From positions 41,319-105,318 of the forward strand of contig DATKZH010000562.1 of assembly GCA_035528065.1 (NCBI GenBank): a DNA stretch of 64,000 nt, written 5' to 3'. Each line of letters begins with the position of its first letter. Position 1 is the stretch's first letter. The stretch comes from DATKZH01 sp035528065. Its GTDB lineage: Bacteria; Planctomycetota; Planctomycetia; Pirellulales; Thermoguttaceae. The translations under genes and the position numbers were made by a program. Below the pieces are notes generated by a model, which worked only from the letters and a program-made list of their open reading frames with translations, searched no databases and was not told the DNA's origin. Positions 36,119 to 45,316 of this stretch are shown here, piece by piece.

Positions 36119-36192
36119 CGCGAGGATTGCGATGGCCGTTCCACGCGGCGGCTGACCCACCGGTCGCGGCCGCGTCGCCGCCCGGTTCGCCG

Positions 36193-38478
36193 TCACAACA
36201 TGTCGAGCGGGTCGACGTCGACGATCCACTGGATCTCCTCCGGCCGTTTCAGCTCGGCGGTCGCTTCGCGGACGCACGTGCGGAGCTTCTCGCCGTCCGG
36301 GCCCTGGATTTGGATCTGGAAGCGATACTTGCCCCGCAGCTTGCTGAAAGGGCACGGTGCGGGGCCGAGCACCCGGGCTTGGGCTCGGTGACGATCGAGC
36401 GCGGCCCTGAGAAGCTCGGACACGTGAGCGGCGAACTGGGCGGTCGCCTTCTCGGCCGGACCGCGGATGACCAGGCGAATCATTCGCGAAAACGGCGGGT
36501 AGGAGTACGTCTTGCGAATGGGCACCTCGGCCCGGGCGAAGGCGACGTAGTCGTGCCGGACCGCCGCCTGAATCGCCGGATGCTCGGGATTGAACGTCTG
36601 CACGAGCACCCGGCCCCCTTTCTCGCCGCGCCCGGTCCGCCCGGCCACCTGCGTGACGAGCTGGAACGTCCGCTCGGCGGCGCGGAAGTCGGGCAGGTGC
36701 AACGCCGTGTCGGCGTTGATCACGCCGACCAGCGTCACGTTGGGGAAGTCGAGCCCCTTGGCGATCATCTGGGTGCCGAGGAGGATCCGCACCTCGCCGG
36801 AGCGGAAGGCGGCCAATGCCCGCTCGTGGGCCCCGCGGCCCTGCATCGTGTCGGTGTCCATGCGGAGGCAGCGGGCGTCCGGGAATCGCCGTTTCACGTC
36901 GGCCTCCAAGCGCTGGGTGCCCAGCCCTCCGTAGCGGATCCCGGCGAAGTGGCACTTGGGGCATTCCGTGGGGGACGGCACCTGGTAGTCGCAGTAGTGA
37001 CATAGGGCGATCTCCTCGGTGCGATGGTGCGTCAGCGCGATCTCGCAGTCCGGACATCGCACGACCTCTCCGCACGCCGGGCACTGGATGTGCGTCGAGA
37101 ACCCCCGCCGGTTCAACAGCAGGATCACCTGCCCGCCTTCGGCCAGGGCCGCGCGCACGGCCACGTGGAGCTGCCGGCTGATGGCCCCGTGGAAGCCGCG
37201 CGTCGCCGCGTCGCCGCGGAGGTCGAGCGTTCCCACCGCCGGCATCGGGCGCCCCAGCACCCGCCGCGGCATCCGTACCAGCTTGTACTCGCCCGATTGG
37301 GCCCGGTGCCAACTCTCCAGCGACGGCGTGGCCGAGCCGAGCACCAGCGGGATGCCCTCCATTCGGGCGCGGGCGAAGGCCACGTCCCGGGCGTGATACC
37401 GCGGCGTGATCTCCTGCTTGAACGACGTCTCGTGCTCCTCGTCCAGGATGATCAGGCCCAAGTCGGTTGCCGGAGCGAACACGGCGCTTCGGGCCCCGAC
37501 GATCACCTGCACCTGGCCGTCGGCGATCCGCTGCCACTGGCGGTGACGGTCGGCGTCGCTCAGATGGCTGTGCAACACGGCCACCCGGGGAAAGCGCGAG
37601 CGGAACCGCTCCACGGTCTGCGGCGTCAGACTGATCTCCGGCACCAGCACGATCGCCTGGCGACCGAATGCGACCACCTCCCGGATCGCCTGGATGTAGA
37701 CCTCGGTCTTGCCGCTCCCGGTCACGCCGTGGATGAGGATCGTCTGGTGACGCCGGGCGTTGAGCGCGTCGACGATCACCGAGAGGGCGGCTTTCTGGTC
37801 GCGATTGAGCGTCAAGTAGGCCTCCCGCTCCACGGTCGGCTCAGCGGGGCCGGCCCCTTGGACCCGCTCGGAGCGGGCCACGATCAAGCCCTTCCGTCTC
37901 AGCGCATGGATCGGCGCCACGGTGCACTTGGCCGCGCGGGCCAATTCGGTCGACGTGAGAGGACCGTCGGCCTCGGCCAGGGCCTTGATCACCTGGGCCT
38001 GCTTCTTGGGCAACCCCAGCTCGTGGACTCGACCGGCGACCTCCGGAGCGAGGCTCAGCGCGGTGACCTTTCGTGTGCCGGCCTGGGCGCGCACGCCCGC
38101 CGGAACCACCGCTTCGAGCACTTGTCCCCAATCGCACAGGTAGTGGTCGGCGATCCACTCGGTCAGTCGGAGCATCGATCCGATCAGCAGACTGCGACGA
38201 TCCACCACGCTCCGGAGCGGCTTGAGCCGCCGGCCGCCCGACGGCTTCGTCGCCACTTGCACGCAATAGCCGGTGACGATCCGATTCCCTCGCCCCAAGG
38301 GTGCCCGAACCCGGCGGCCCGGCTCCACCTCGTCGACCAGCTCGTCCGGCACCAGGTAGTCGAACCGGCCGCTCGGCCCGCCCACGAACACCAGCGTGGC
38401 GACCCGCTGCTCCGCCTGATCGGCCATCTCCCAGGGCTCGGGCTCCTTGTCGAACAGGCTCTGTTGTTGGTCGGGCAT
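36193..38478 (-). CDS. priA: Primosomal protein N' (replication restart helicase PriA)
   Basis: 761 residues from ATG 38478. PriA loads the replicative helicase at stalled forks. An N-terminal DNA-binding part precedes superfamily 2 helicase motifs: GVTGSGKTEVY (Walker A), LIILDEEHETSFKQ (DEEH), GSATPSLESW, and QVAGRTGRGEKGGRV (motif VI). Eight zinc-binding cysteines appear as CPACGEVVRCPDC and CHYCDYQVPSPTECPKC. All expected parts are present and the length is normal. The 5' leader contains five or more tandem GAGTTGG units, which replace a normal ribosome-binding site. Confidence 0.97.
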   Translation of the reverse strand: MPDQQQSLFDKEPEPWEMADQAEQRVATLVFVGGPSGRFDYLVPDELVDEVEPGRRVRAPLGRGNRIVTGYCVQVATKPSGGRRLKPLRSVVDRRSLLIGSMLRLTEWIADHYLCDWGQVLEAVVPAGVRAQAGTRKVTALSLAPEVAGRVHELGLPKKQAQVIKALAEADGPLTSTELARAAKCTVAPIHALRRKGLIVARSERVQGAGPAEPTVEREAYLTLNRDQKAALSVIVDALNARRHQTILIHGVTGSGKTEVYIQAIREVVAFGRQAIVLVPEISLTPQTVERFRSRFPRVAVLHSHLSDADRHRQWQRIADGQVQVIVGARSAVFAPATDLGLIILDEEHETSFKQEITPRYHARDVAFARARMEGIPLVLGSATPSLESWHRAQSGEYKLVRMPRRVLGRPMPAVGTLDLRGDAATRGFHGAISRQLHVAVRAALAEGGQVILLLNRRGFSTHIQCPACGEVVRCPDCEIALTHHRTEEIALCHYCDYQVPSPTECPKCHFAGIRYGGLGTQRLEADVKRRFPDARCLRMDTDTMQGRGAHERALAAFRSGEVRILLGTQMIAKGLDFPNVTLVGVINADTALHLPDFRAAERTFQLVTQVAGRTGRGEKGGRVLVQTFNPEHPAIQAAVRHDYVAFARAEVPIRKTYSYPPFSRMIRLVIRGPAEKATAQFAAHVSELLRAALDRHRAQARVLGPAPCPFSKLRGKYRFQIQIQGPDGEKLRTCVREATAELKRPEEIQWIVDVDPLDML

Positions 38479-38901
38479 GGGGAGAGTTGGGAGTTGGGAG
38501 TTGGGAGTTGGGAGTTGGGGGAATCGGCGGATGTCCGTTGTGCCCCTTCTGAGCACTGCAAGCGCAATATAGGGCCGGGCGGCCGGACAATGCAACGCTC
38601 GCGGCGGCGAAGGGCAAGCGGACGTGCGATTCGGGGCCGCGCGTCCTGAAGCCCCAACAGGCGTGGTGACGCCAACGCAATCCGGCGGCAAATGATCGAC
38701 CGGATCCTCGAGCTCCAAGGCGCGGATTGACCGGCCGACGGCGCACCCGGGCTGGGGCCGGCGTTTGCAGCGGGCGCTGTGCGCGGGTCACTCTGTGCGC
38801 AAAAAAAGCGCCGGGAGCGCCAAAAAGGGGAGAAAGGCGCTCCCGACGGGTTCCCTGGCGAACCAGAGAACGGGCCAGCACGTGCACCGTTGGGGGGGAG
38901 G
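38479..38901. other. Intergenic region, tandem 7-base repeats next to priA
   Basis: About 420 bases. From about 38484 to 38520 the unit GAGTTGG repeats at least five times. Beyond it I see no gene; several overlapping short frames look spurious. Confidence 0.5.
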
Positions 38902-39204
38902 CTAGAGCACGGGCACACTCCCGGGGGGAAGCAGTTCGGTAGTAGGCGAATCGAAATCGAGCGCGTAGGCGAAATCCGCGGCCGACGGGGACCACGAAAG
39001 CGCCGACTCCCAGTCTTGGGGCTCGACGCGCTCGAGGTTCCTTGCCACGTCGCTGGTCATTGCCACGTCGTTGGTGAGCTGGAAGTCGCACGCCGCGGCG
39101 GCCATCCCGACGCCAAGCACGCAGACGATGCCCAGGGCAACCAGTGCCGTGGCAAACAGGCCGGCGCCGAAAAGTGTCAAGCCGAGGCTTGCGAGAATCT
39201 TCAT
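38902..39204 (-). CDS. Small membrane-anchored or secreted protein, unknown
   Basis: 100 residues from ATG 39204 with GGAG twelve bases upstream. The first 38 residues are strongly hydrophobic (ILASLGLTLFGAGLFATALV, then VCVLGVGMAAAAC), forming either a signal peptide or an anchor. The remaining 60 residues are acidic and polar with no recognisable domain. Stands alone between priA and nadD. Confidence 0.6.
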   Translation of the reverse strand: MKILASLGLTLFGAGLFATALVALGIVCVLGVGMAAAACDFQLTNDVAMTSDVARNLERVEPQDWESALSWSPSAADFAYALDFDSPTTELLPPGSVPVL

Positions 39205-39567
39205 GGGTCTTGCTCCGTTGGCCTGCCCCGTCTCCGACCTTCTATACCCGGCCGCCGGCTCCATCCTGCGCCGATGGAGGATTTTTTTCACATGACGCCG
39301 GAGTATCTGCCGTAAGTGCTTGCTTCCAAACGGCTTAGGAGCGGACGAGAAACGACTTCCCCATTCCCCCGCCGGCCTTGTGCCGGTGGGAGGGGGTTTG
39401 GGAACTAACCGCGATCGTCGTCAAACCCTCTTCCGCCGCCACGAGGCCGGCGGGGACGGGTCGAGAAATGCGCAAGTTATTGTCCGGCTGATCCTTAGCG
39501 GCTACAGTAGCGACAATCGCAGCGTGCGACCTTGACTGACTCAACCTGGCAAGCCGGGACACGGACG
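39205..39567. other. Intergenic region with inverted repeats upstream of nadD
   Basis: About 360 bases. Imperfect inverted repeats around CCCCCGCCGGCC ... GGCCGGCGGGG (about 39365-39455) precede the conserved 35-base motif and a promoter-like sequence for nadD. Confidence 0.45.
39465..39508 (+). promoter_or_regulatory. Conserved motif and predicted nadD promoter
   Basis: 39465-39499 matches the motif before the NIF3-like gene (29 of 35). Within and after it, TTGTCC (39480-39485), a 17-base spacer and TACAGT (39503-39508) resemble a housekeeping-sigma promoter, 60 bases from the start codon. Confidence 0.42.
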
Positions 39568-40173
39568 ATGCGTTTGGGACTGTTTGGCGGGAGCTTCGAC
39601 CCGGTGCACTACGGACACCTGCTGCTGGCCGAGTGCTGTCGCGAGCAATGCCGGTTGGACGAGGTCTGGTTTCTTCCCGCGGCGGTCCCTCCCCACAAGC
39701 AGGACCGCCGGTTGAGCCCGGCCGAGGCGCGGGTCGAGATGCTCCAGTTGGCGATTGCCGGCCACGAGGCGTTCTCCGTGAATCGGTATGAGGTCGATCG
39801 CGGCGGCGTGAGTTACACGGTCGACACGCTCCGGCACGTCCGCGATGAATACCCCGAGGGGGAGCCGTTCCTGCTGATGGGGGCCGACATGCTCCATGAC
39901 CTGCCGCACTGGCGCGAGGCCGACCAGATCTGCCGGCTGGCGATCCCGGTCGTCGTCAGCCGGCCGGGGCCCGGGCAACCCAATTTCGACTGCCTGGCCG
40001 GGCTTGCCCCCCCGGAACGGATCGCGCTGGTGCGGCAGCATGAGGTCGACATGCCGCAGATTGAGCTGAGCAGCAAGGAGATTCGGCGTCGCGCGGCGGA
40101 GGGTTTGAGCATCCGCTATCAGACCCCCCGGGCGGTAGAGAAGTACATCGAGACGCATCAACTCTATCGTTGA
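39568..40173 (+). CDS. nadD: Nicotinate-nucleotide adenylyltransferase
   Basis: 201 residues from ATG 39568; an upstream TTG at 39532 would add 12 residues ahead of the conserved first strand and is rejected. Converts nicotinate mononucleotide and ATP to deamido-NAD in NAD synthesis. The nucleotidyltransferase motif GGSFDPVHYGHL begins at residue 6, followed by FLPAAVPPHK and, near the end, SSKEIRRRAAEGLSIRYQTP, equivalent to the ISSTxIR motif. Length is typical of NadD. Expression may be driven from the motif at 39465-39508. Confidence 0.96.
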   Translation: MRLGLFGGSFDPVHYGHLLLAECCREQCRLDEVWFLPAAVPPHKQDRRLSPAEARVEMLQLAIAGHEAFSVNRYEVDRGGVSYTVDTLRHVRDEYPEGEPFLLMGADMLHDLPHWREADQICRLAIPVVVSRPGPGQPNFDCLAGLAPPERIALVRQHEVDMPQIELSSKEIRRRAAEGLSIRYQTPRAVEKYIETHQLYR

Positions 40174-40215
40174 GGCCTCAGGCCACCCGGGTCCCCAACG
40201 TGTCGCCGCGCAAGC

Positions 40216-40476
40216 TCAGGCGCTTTTGCGTACCGCCAGCAGCTCGCGCAACGGATGTGGCATCGGCAGCGAGACGGCGGCCGGCTCCCGTCGCAGAACG
40301 TCCAGCAGGAGCTCCAGTTGGTCCAAGGGCCCCACGGCCAAGTCGAGGAAGACCAGCTTCTGGCCGCGGATCTCGCAGTCGCCCCCCCCGCTGCCGTCGA
40401 GCCATTCCTGCCGTACCCGATACCCTACTTGCTCAGCCAGCGCAATCGCTGCCTCCAAGAGTTCTACTGTGTGCAT
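40216..40476 (-). CDS. Small conserved-type cytoplasmic protein, unknown
   Basis: 86 residues from ATG 40476. Begins MHTVELLEAAIALAEQVGY with an amphipathic helix, then EIRGQKLVFLDLAVGPLDQLELLLDVL. No membrane segment, no known motif. It converges with nadD (42-base gap). The regular helix/strand pattern and clean start make a real gene likely, but no function can be given. Confidence 0.65.
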   Translation of the reverse strand: MHTVELLEAAIALAEQVGYRVRQEWLDGSGGGDCEIRGQKLVFLDLAVGPLDQLELLLDVLRREPAAVSLPMPHPLRELLAVRKSA

Positions 40477-40866
40477 CCCAGCTTCTCCAGATCGCCAGCC
40501 GCCGTGCCGAACGAGACGAAGTCCGGCGGATTATATCGGCTTGCGTTTCAGTTGCCGAGACGTCTTCGACGATACGGTCCATACAGGCTAACCCTTTACA
40601 CTACTTAGAGTTAAGACGCGGCCTTCCGGTAAGGCAGTGAGAACAACGGCAACCGGATAAAGCGGCGAGTCTGGCATCGTCAACGCAGATTTAACGGTCA
40701 GGAGCTTCAGCCAAGACGGAAAGGCTGTCCGTAGTGACCGCACGTGCCGTCCCGGAGCCCGCCGGGGCGCGCTACGTCGCCGCAAGGAACCGATGAATCG
40801 GCTGAGTACGGGCGAGCCGGTTGCTACCAGCGCATTGTCGGACACGTTTCGAAATCGGAGGTACCC
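40477..40866. other. Divergent intergenic region, no gene seen
   Basis: About 390 bases, locally AT-richer (for example GGATTATATCGG and CTTTACACTACTTAGAGTTAAG), likely holding promoters for the small protein gene and the histidine kinase gene. A structured RNA cannot be excluded. Confidence 0.4.
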
Positions 40867-41709
40867 GTGACAACCGCCCCAGACAGCGACGGCCCGAGCC
40901 TCGAGCAACAGAACCAGATGCTCATGCAACAGTTGATGCAGGCGCAGAAACTGACCGCGCTGGGCGAGCTGGTCGGCACCACCACGCACGAGTTCAACAA
41001 CATCCTGATGACGATCCTCAACTACGCCAAGCTCGGGCTCCGCCATAAAGATGCGCCCACCCGGGAGAAAGCATTCGAAAAGATCCTTGCGGCCGCCAAT
41101 CGCGCGGCCAAGATCACCAACAGCGTGCTGGGCATCGCCCGAAATCGCTCGGCCGGCCAGGAAGCCACCGACCTGATTGCGTTGGTCAACGACTCGCTGG
41201 TGCTCCTGGAACGGGAGATGAACAAGTTCCGCGTCAAGGTCGACCGACGGTTCCAGCCAATCCCGGAAGCCTACGTCAACGGAAACCAAATCCAGCAGGT
41301 CTTGCTCAACCTGCTGATCAACGCCCGACAGGCCATGCCCGGCGGGGGTCGGCTGATCATCAAGCTGCTCTACGACGCCGAAAACGAGATGATCGACCTC
41401 GTGGTCCGCGACTACGGCTCCGGCATCCCCCCAGAGAAGCTCCCGCACATCTTCGATTCCTTCTTCACCACCAAGACGGGCCCCGACTCCAGCGGCAAGG
41501 GGGGCACCGGCTTGGGCCTCTCGATGTGCAAGGAAATCATCGAAGCCCATCACGGACGGATCCGCGTCGACAGCACCGTGGGCAAGGGCACCGCCTTCAC
41601 CCTGAAGCTCCCCACCGTCGCCAAGGCCGCTCCCCGACAGCCGCCGCGAACGCTCCCCCTCGCCACCCAACCCAATGTCCCCAATCAACCGACCGTGGGC
41701 ACAAGCTGA
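40867..41709 (+). CDS. Soluble sensor histidine kinase
   Basis: 280 residues from GTG 40867, chosen because GGAGG lies six bases upstream. An N-terminal helix leads straight into the H-box TTTHEFNNILMTIL (His about 40), then N-box LLNLLINARQAM, G1 VRDYGSGIPPE, F-box FDSFFTTK and G2 GGTGLGLSM. No membrane segment and no separate sensor domain, so input must come from a partner or from the short N-terminal helix. The THEFNN H-box is that of the NtrB/HPK4-like group. No response regulator is adjacent (orphan). Confidence 0.92.
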   Translation: MTTAPDSDGPSLEQQNQMLMQQLMQAQKLTALGELVGTTTHEFNNILMTILNYAKLGLRHKDAPTREKAFEKILAAANRAAKITNSVLGIARNRSAGQEATDLIALVNDSLVLLEREMNKFRVKVDRRFQPIPEAYVNGNQIQQVLLNLLINARQAMPGGGRLIIKLLYDAENEMIDLVVRDYGSGIPPEKLPHIFDSFFTTKTGPDSSGKGGTGLGLSMCKEIIEAHHGRIRVDSTVGKGTAFTLKLPTVAKAAPRQPPRTLPLATQPNVPNQPTVGTS

Positions 41710-41773
41710 CGTGAGCTGAGCGGCGCCAACCGCAGCCGCCCGACGCCGCACGCCCGGCCGGTTGTGGCACAAC

Positions 41774-42532
41774 CTATCCCGGCCCGCCACCCGGTTGCCA
41801 CGTGCCGGTCGGTTGGCTTCCCGGCGGGTCCGTTGCCGGCGGGCACGGAAGCGGCAGGACTCCCGGCGGGGCGACCTGCGGGCCGAGCGTCTGGATCGGG
41901 GGTCCCGTCGCCGGCCCCCAGACGGGCGCGCCCACACCCGCTCGGGCCATAAGCTGTTGGATGATCCGCTGCTCCAGCGCCGTGTCGCGGCCCATCGGGA
42001 TCCAGTCCTCGTGGATCTCCTGCTCGCCCACCGCGCTGACCACCCGCGTCAGCGACGAATCGTTGCGGAAGGTCGCGGCGCCGGCCGTCGCGTGCATCGG
42101 CTGGACCACGTCCTCCAGCTCCTTGAACACGGCCACGTCGACCAGATAGCCGCCCTGGGCCGGACTCACCCGAACCGTCGCGTGGCGCCGGATCGACTGG
42201 AGCGTGCTTTCCAGCTTCTCGTAGGGGTTGGCCGAATCGCGTCGCCAAGGCTCGAACATGGTCGAGCCGACCGCCGGAAACGTGTCCAGACGCCCCTCGG
42301 TCACCACGTTGCCCACCAGCCGCACCGGCTCCTCCTGCTCGATCCTGAAGTAGTCGTCCACCACGTCGACCACCGTCTCCCAGGCAAGCTCGTGATCCCT
42401 CACGGGCAACAGCACCGGGTTGTTCTGGAAGACGTTCGTCGTCTCCCACACCGGGTTCGTCACCGGCGGATTCACCGCGCAGCCGGCGGCGGCAAGTAGC
42501 GCTAGTCCAACCGCAATGAAGCGACGCATCAC
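41774..42532 (-). CDS. Lipoprotein of planctomycete type, unknown function
   Basis: 252 residues from ATG 42532 (or the next ATG, 42529). Signal peptide with lipobox LAAAGCAV (Cys18). The body has an alpha/beta stretch (WETVVDVVDDYFRIEQEEPVRLV, HATVRVSPAQGGYLVDVAVFKELED) and ends with a Pro/Gly-rich tail. Probably anchored in a membrane facing the periplasm. It converges with the kinase gene. No family recognised. Confidence 0.75.
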   Translation of the reverse strand: MMRRFIAVGLALLAAAGCAVNPPVTNPVWETTNVFQNNPVLLPVRDHELAWETVVDVVDDYFRIEQEEPVRLVGNVVTEGRLDTFPAVGSTMFEPWRRDSANPYEKLESTLQSIRRHATVRVSPAQGGYLVDVAVFKELEDVVQPMHATAGAATFRNDSSLTRVVSAVGEQEIHEDWIPMGRDTALEQRIIQQLMARAGVGAPVWGPATGPPIQTLGPQVAPPGVLPLPCPPATDPPGSQPTGTWQPGGGPG

Positions 42533-43217
42533 GACCCGTTGACGGCGAGGGTTTAGCCCGGAGGAGGGGGGCTATGCCAGTCCATATGGTGCCCCGAGAA
42601 ACATTTGGGGGCGTAGTTTCCCAAGATGCCCCCCCGGCTGCAAGGTCAACTCGGCCCGCCCGACTCTGCCCAAGCTGCGCCCCCCGCCAGCTTGCCGCGG
42701 GCCGGGCCGCGCTGTTTTGGTCAACGAATCGCCGTTTTTCCGTGTTGGGGGTCCCGGTCGGCGGTTGGGTGCCTGGGGTCGAGCGCAGCGAGCCCCCAGA
42801 ATCCCAAGACTGCATGCGCCCCTCGCCCGACCGCCAGCCACCCTCGGCCTTCTGCTCGACCAAATGCCCTTTCTCCATGTTCGGCCTTCCCTCAGGAAAT
42901 CCGCCCCGTCCTCCGTCGCGGCTTCTCGTCACGACAACCGCGGCGCAAGCGCCCCGCGTGCCACTTCGAGTCCAGCACACATCGCAGGGCACCACGATCC
43001 CTTGTCCATCCTACCGCCCCCGCCGACGCCAATTCGACCCCAAGAACCGGCCACCCGCCGAACGGGGGATGCGGGGCAAAATGACGAATGTGTGAGGATC
43101 GGCAGAAAAGCAGCACCCGCCCACCCGACGCGGCCCCGTCGCACCTTGTCTTGTTCGCCTTCTTTCGCGAGAATGACGAGTCCGCCACAATGATGCTCTC
43201 TGGGCCACTGATTACCG
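42533..43217. other. Intergenic region at left boundary of the AT-rich island
   Basis: About 685 bases. It contains GC-rich host-like sequence with several overlapping short frames, none convincing. Base composition drops toward the methyltransferase start at 43218. No tRNA, integrase or clear attachment repeat is visible. Confidence 0.45.
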
Positions 43218-44285
43218 ATGATTGGGATTGATCTCTTTTCTGGCGCTGGCGGCATGAGTCTTGGCGCGCGGTGCGCGGGTGTTGATGTTGCGCTAGCCGT
43301 CGAGTGCGATCCCCATGCAGCAATGACGTATGGTGCAAATCACCCTGCCACGGCTGTTTTCAACAATGACATTCGGAAGCTAACTGCTCGGAGGATTCGA
43401 GGTGTTGCCAAGAATGGCGCCACGACGATTGTCTTCGGAGGACCCCCCTGCCAAGGATTCTCCTACTCGAATGTGAGAACGCGGTCGGCGCAAAACCCGG
43501 AGAACTGGCTTTTCACGGAATTCGTGCGAGTCGTTCGCGTCTGGAAGCCGGACTGGGTCGTCTTCGAGAACGTCAGGGGCGTCGTGAACACGGCGGGCGG
43601 CATATTTGTCGACTATGTGGTCGAGCACTTGGTGAAGTTAGGATACGCCACAACACACGGCGTGCTGAACGCGATGGACTTCGGAGTCCCCCAAGATCGA
43701 GCCAGGTTCTTCCTCGTCGGCTGCCGGTGTGGGATAGCCCCCAAGCTGCCTGGACGAACGCGTCGGAGAACGCCAACCGTTGCCGACGCAATCTCCGATC
43801 TTCCGCGACTCGATAATGGAGCTTCCAAGTCCTGGATGCCGTATGGCGACAATTCACCTTCCTTTTACGCCCGGCGCCTGCGCAATGGGAGACACAGGAG
43901 CCCGAACCACTTAGTCACTCGGAACAGCCGCCTTGTCGTTCGGCGGTATTCGCATATTCCGGCTGGCGGCAATTGGGAGGATATTCCTGGCCGACTGATG
44001 CGCAACTACGCCGACAGGATGCGCTGCCACACCGGCATTTATCATCGTTTACGACCTGACAAGCCGTCCGTCGTGATTGGAAACTACCGCAAGAACATGC
44101 TCATTCACCACACGCAGGATCGCGGTCTCTCTGTCCGGGAGGCCGCCAGAATCCAGTCATTTCCGGACGACTACGAGTTCCATGGCTCGATCGGGTTTCA
44201 GCAGCAGCAGGTTGGCAACGCTGTGCCGCCTTTGCTCGCGCAAGCGGTCTTTGAAGCGATCGTAGGCTCTTGCGTCATCGGGTAA
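43218..44285 (+). CDS. DNA (cytosine-5) methyltransferase
   Basis: 355 residues from ATG 43218. Transfers a methyl group from SAM to C5 of cytosine in DNA. All key motifs are in order: I DLFSGAGGMSLG (5-16), IV GGPPCQGFS with the catalytic Cys, VI ENVRG, VIII PQDRARFF, and X QVGNAVPP. The target-recognition region between VIII and X is about 110 residues, so recognition is specific but unreadable here. Codons and base composition are AT-richer than flanking genes, suggesting transfer. It heads a five-gene run with gaps of 19, 13, -14 and 15 bases that ends in a Vsr endonuclease. Confidence 0.96.
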   Translation: MIGIDLFSGAGGMSLGARCAGVDVALAVECDPHAAMTYGANHPATAVFNNDIRKLTARRIRGVAKNGATTIVFGGPPCQGFSYSNVRTRSAQNPENWLFTEFVRVVRVWKPDWVVFENVRGVVNTAGGIFVDYVVEHLVKLGYATTHGVLNAMDFGVPQDRARFFLVGCRCGIAPKLPGRTRRRTPTVADAISDLPRLDNGASKSWMPYGDNSPSFYARRLRNGRHRSPNHLVTRNSRLVVRRYSHIPAGGNWEDIPGRLMRNYADRMRCHTGIYHRLRPDKPSVVIGNYRKNMLIHHTQDRGLSVREAARIQSFPDDYEFHGSIGFQQQQVGNAVPPLLAQAVFEAIVGSCVIG

Positions 44286-44304
44286 ACGATCGAGGGCAGT
44301 TGTA

Positions 44305-45303
44305 GTGGCACAACGATTCGAAGAACACTTGAAGAAACGCCTGAGATGCGAATCAGGCTCAGGGGGTGTTGACCGTTATATGTCTGCGTACAGAATAACG
44401 CGGGACAAGCTTATTGACAATCTCTTCAAGGAGATAAAGGGAGTCGAGCCCGACTTGTCTGATCACAGCGATACTCACGTGAAGGACGTCCTTTTCAACT
44501 CGCGTCGTCTGTTGAGTGAGAGTCACGGGCAGCATGGACTCTCGGCGATTGAACTCTATTGCCTTGCGATGTTCATACTGTTTCACGATGTTGGCAACCT
44601 ATTCGGACGCAAGGATCACCACAAGAATGTTGGGATTGTTTATGACTGGGCTCGGGGCTCCGACCCGAACCTTCGACACGAGCGCACTCTTGTAATTCGC
44701 GCCGCAGTGTCGCACACGGGGGACGCTTCTGACGGAACAAAGGATACCCTAAAGGAGATTGATGAAACCGACCACCTGGATGGGGAGCGCGTCCGGCTCC
44801 GCGAACTCGTAGCGATCCTGCGGTTCGCTGATGAGTTGGCGGAAGGACCACAACGCACATCAGAATTCATGAGGTCGGAAGGGTTCTACGACGAGAAGAG
44901 CCAGCTTTATCACGACTACGCGAGTGTCACCCACATCCACATCGACCGACCGGACGAGCGAATCCGAGTGACGTATGAAATCAGCCTGGACCCACGAGAT
45001 GGTGAAAGCAACGACCAGCGAGATCAGCGTATTTCAGCGCTATTGAAGTTCACCTACCGACGAATTGTCAAATTGGATCAGGAGCGTCGATACGCGAAAT
45101 TCTACAGCGATGTTTTGACTCCTTTCCGGCTCGTGTCTGTTCAAATGAACTTTCACCATGAGGATCGATTGCTGCCGCATAGCCTTCCGGCCATTCAGCT
45201 GGACGATAAGGTTGTGCCTGGCGACCCGAGCCGATTGATCGAGGACTTGGATGAACGGTACACAATCGACGAGCTTCTGAAGGAGCTAAAACGCCTGATG
45301 TGA
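44305..45303 (+). CDS. HD-domain protein of a defence/conflict cassette
   Basis: 332 residues from GTG 44305 with GAGGG upstream. HD-phosphohydrolase features: DLSDHSDTHVKDV (His about 58), MFILFHDVGNLFG (His94-Asp95), DHHKNVG and a later SHTGD, then LRFADELAEGP. The last 130 residues are a mixed alpha/beta extension. HD proteins hydrolyse nucleotides, cyclic nucleotides or phosphoesters. It sits directly before an ORC/CDC6-like ATPase, a pairing known from predicted bacterial conflict systems in which the HD protein may be the effector. Role inferred from context. Confidence 0.8.
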   Translation: MAQRFEEHLKKRLRCESGSGGVDRYMSAYRITRDKLIDNLFKEIKGVEPDLSDHSDTHVKDVLFNSRRLLSESHGQHGLSAIELYCLAMFILFHDVGNLFGRKDHHKNVGIVYDWARGSDPNLRHERTLVIRAAVSHTGDASDGTKDTLKEIDETDHLDGERVRLRELVAILRFADELAEGPQRTSEFMRSEGFYDEKSQLYHDYASVTHIHIDRPDERIRVTYEISLDPRDGESNDQRDQRISALLKFTYRRIVKLDQERRYAKFYSDVLTPFRLVSVQMNFHHEDRLLPHSLPAIQLDDKVVPGDPSRLIEDLDERYTIDELLKELKRLM

Positions 45304-45316
45304 TAGGTGTGAGAAC

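Noticed and set aside
38484..38520. Possible CRISPR or satellite array
   Set aside because: A 7-base GAGTTGG tandem run without spacers; simple repeat only.
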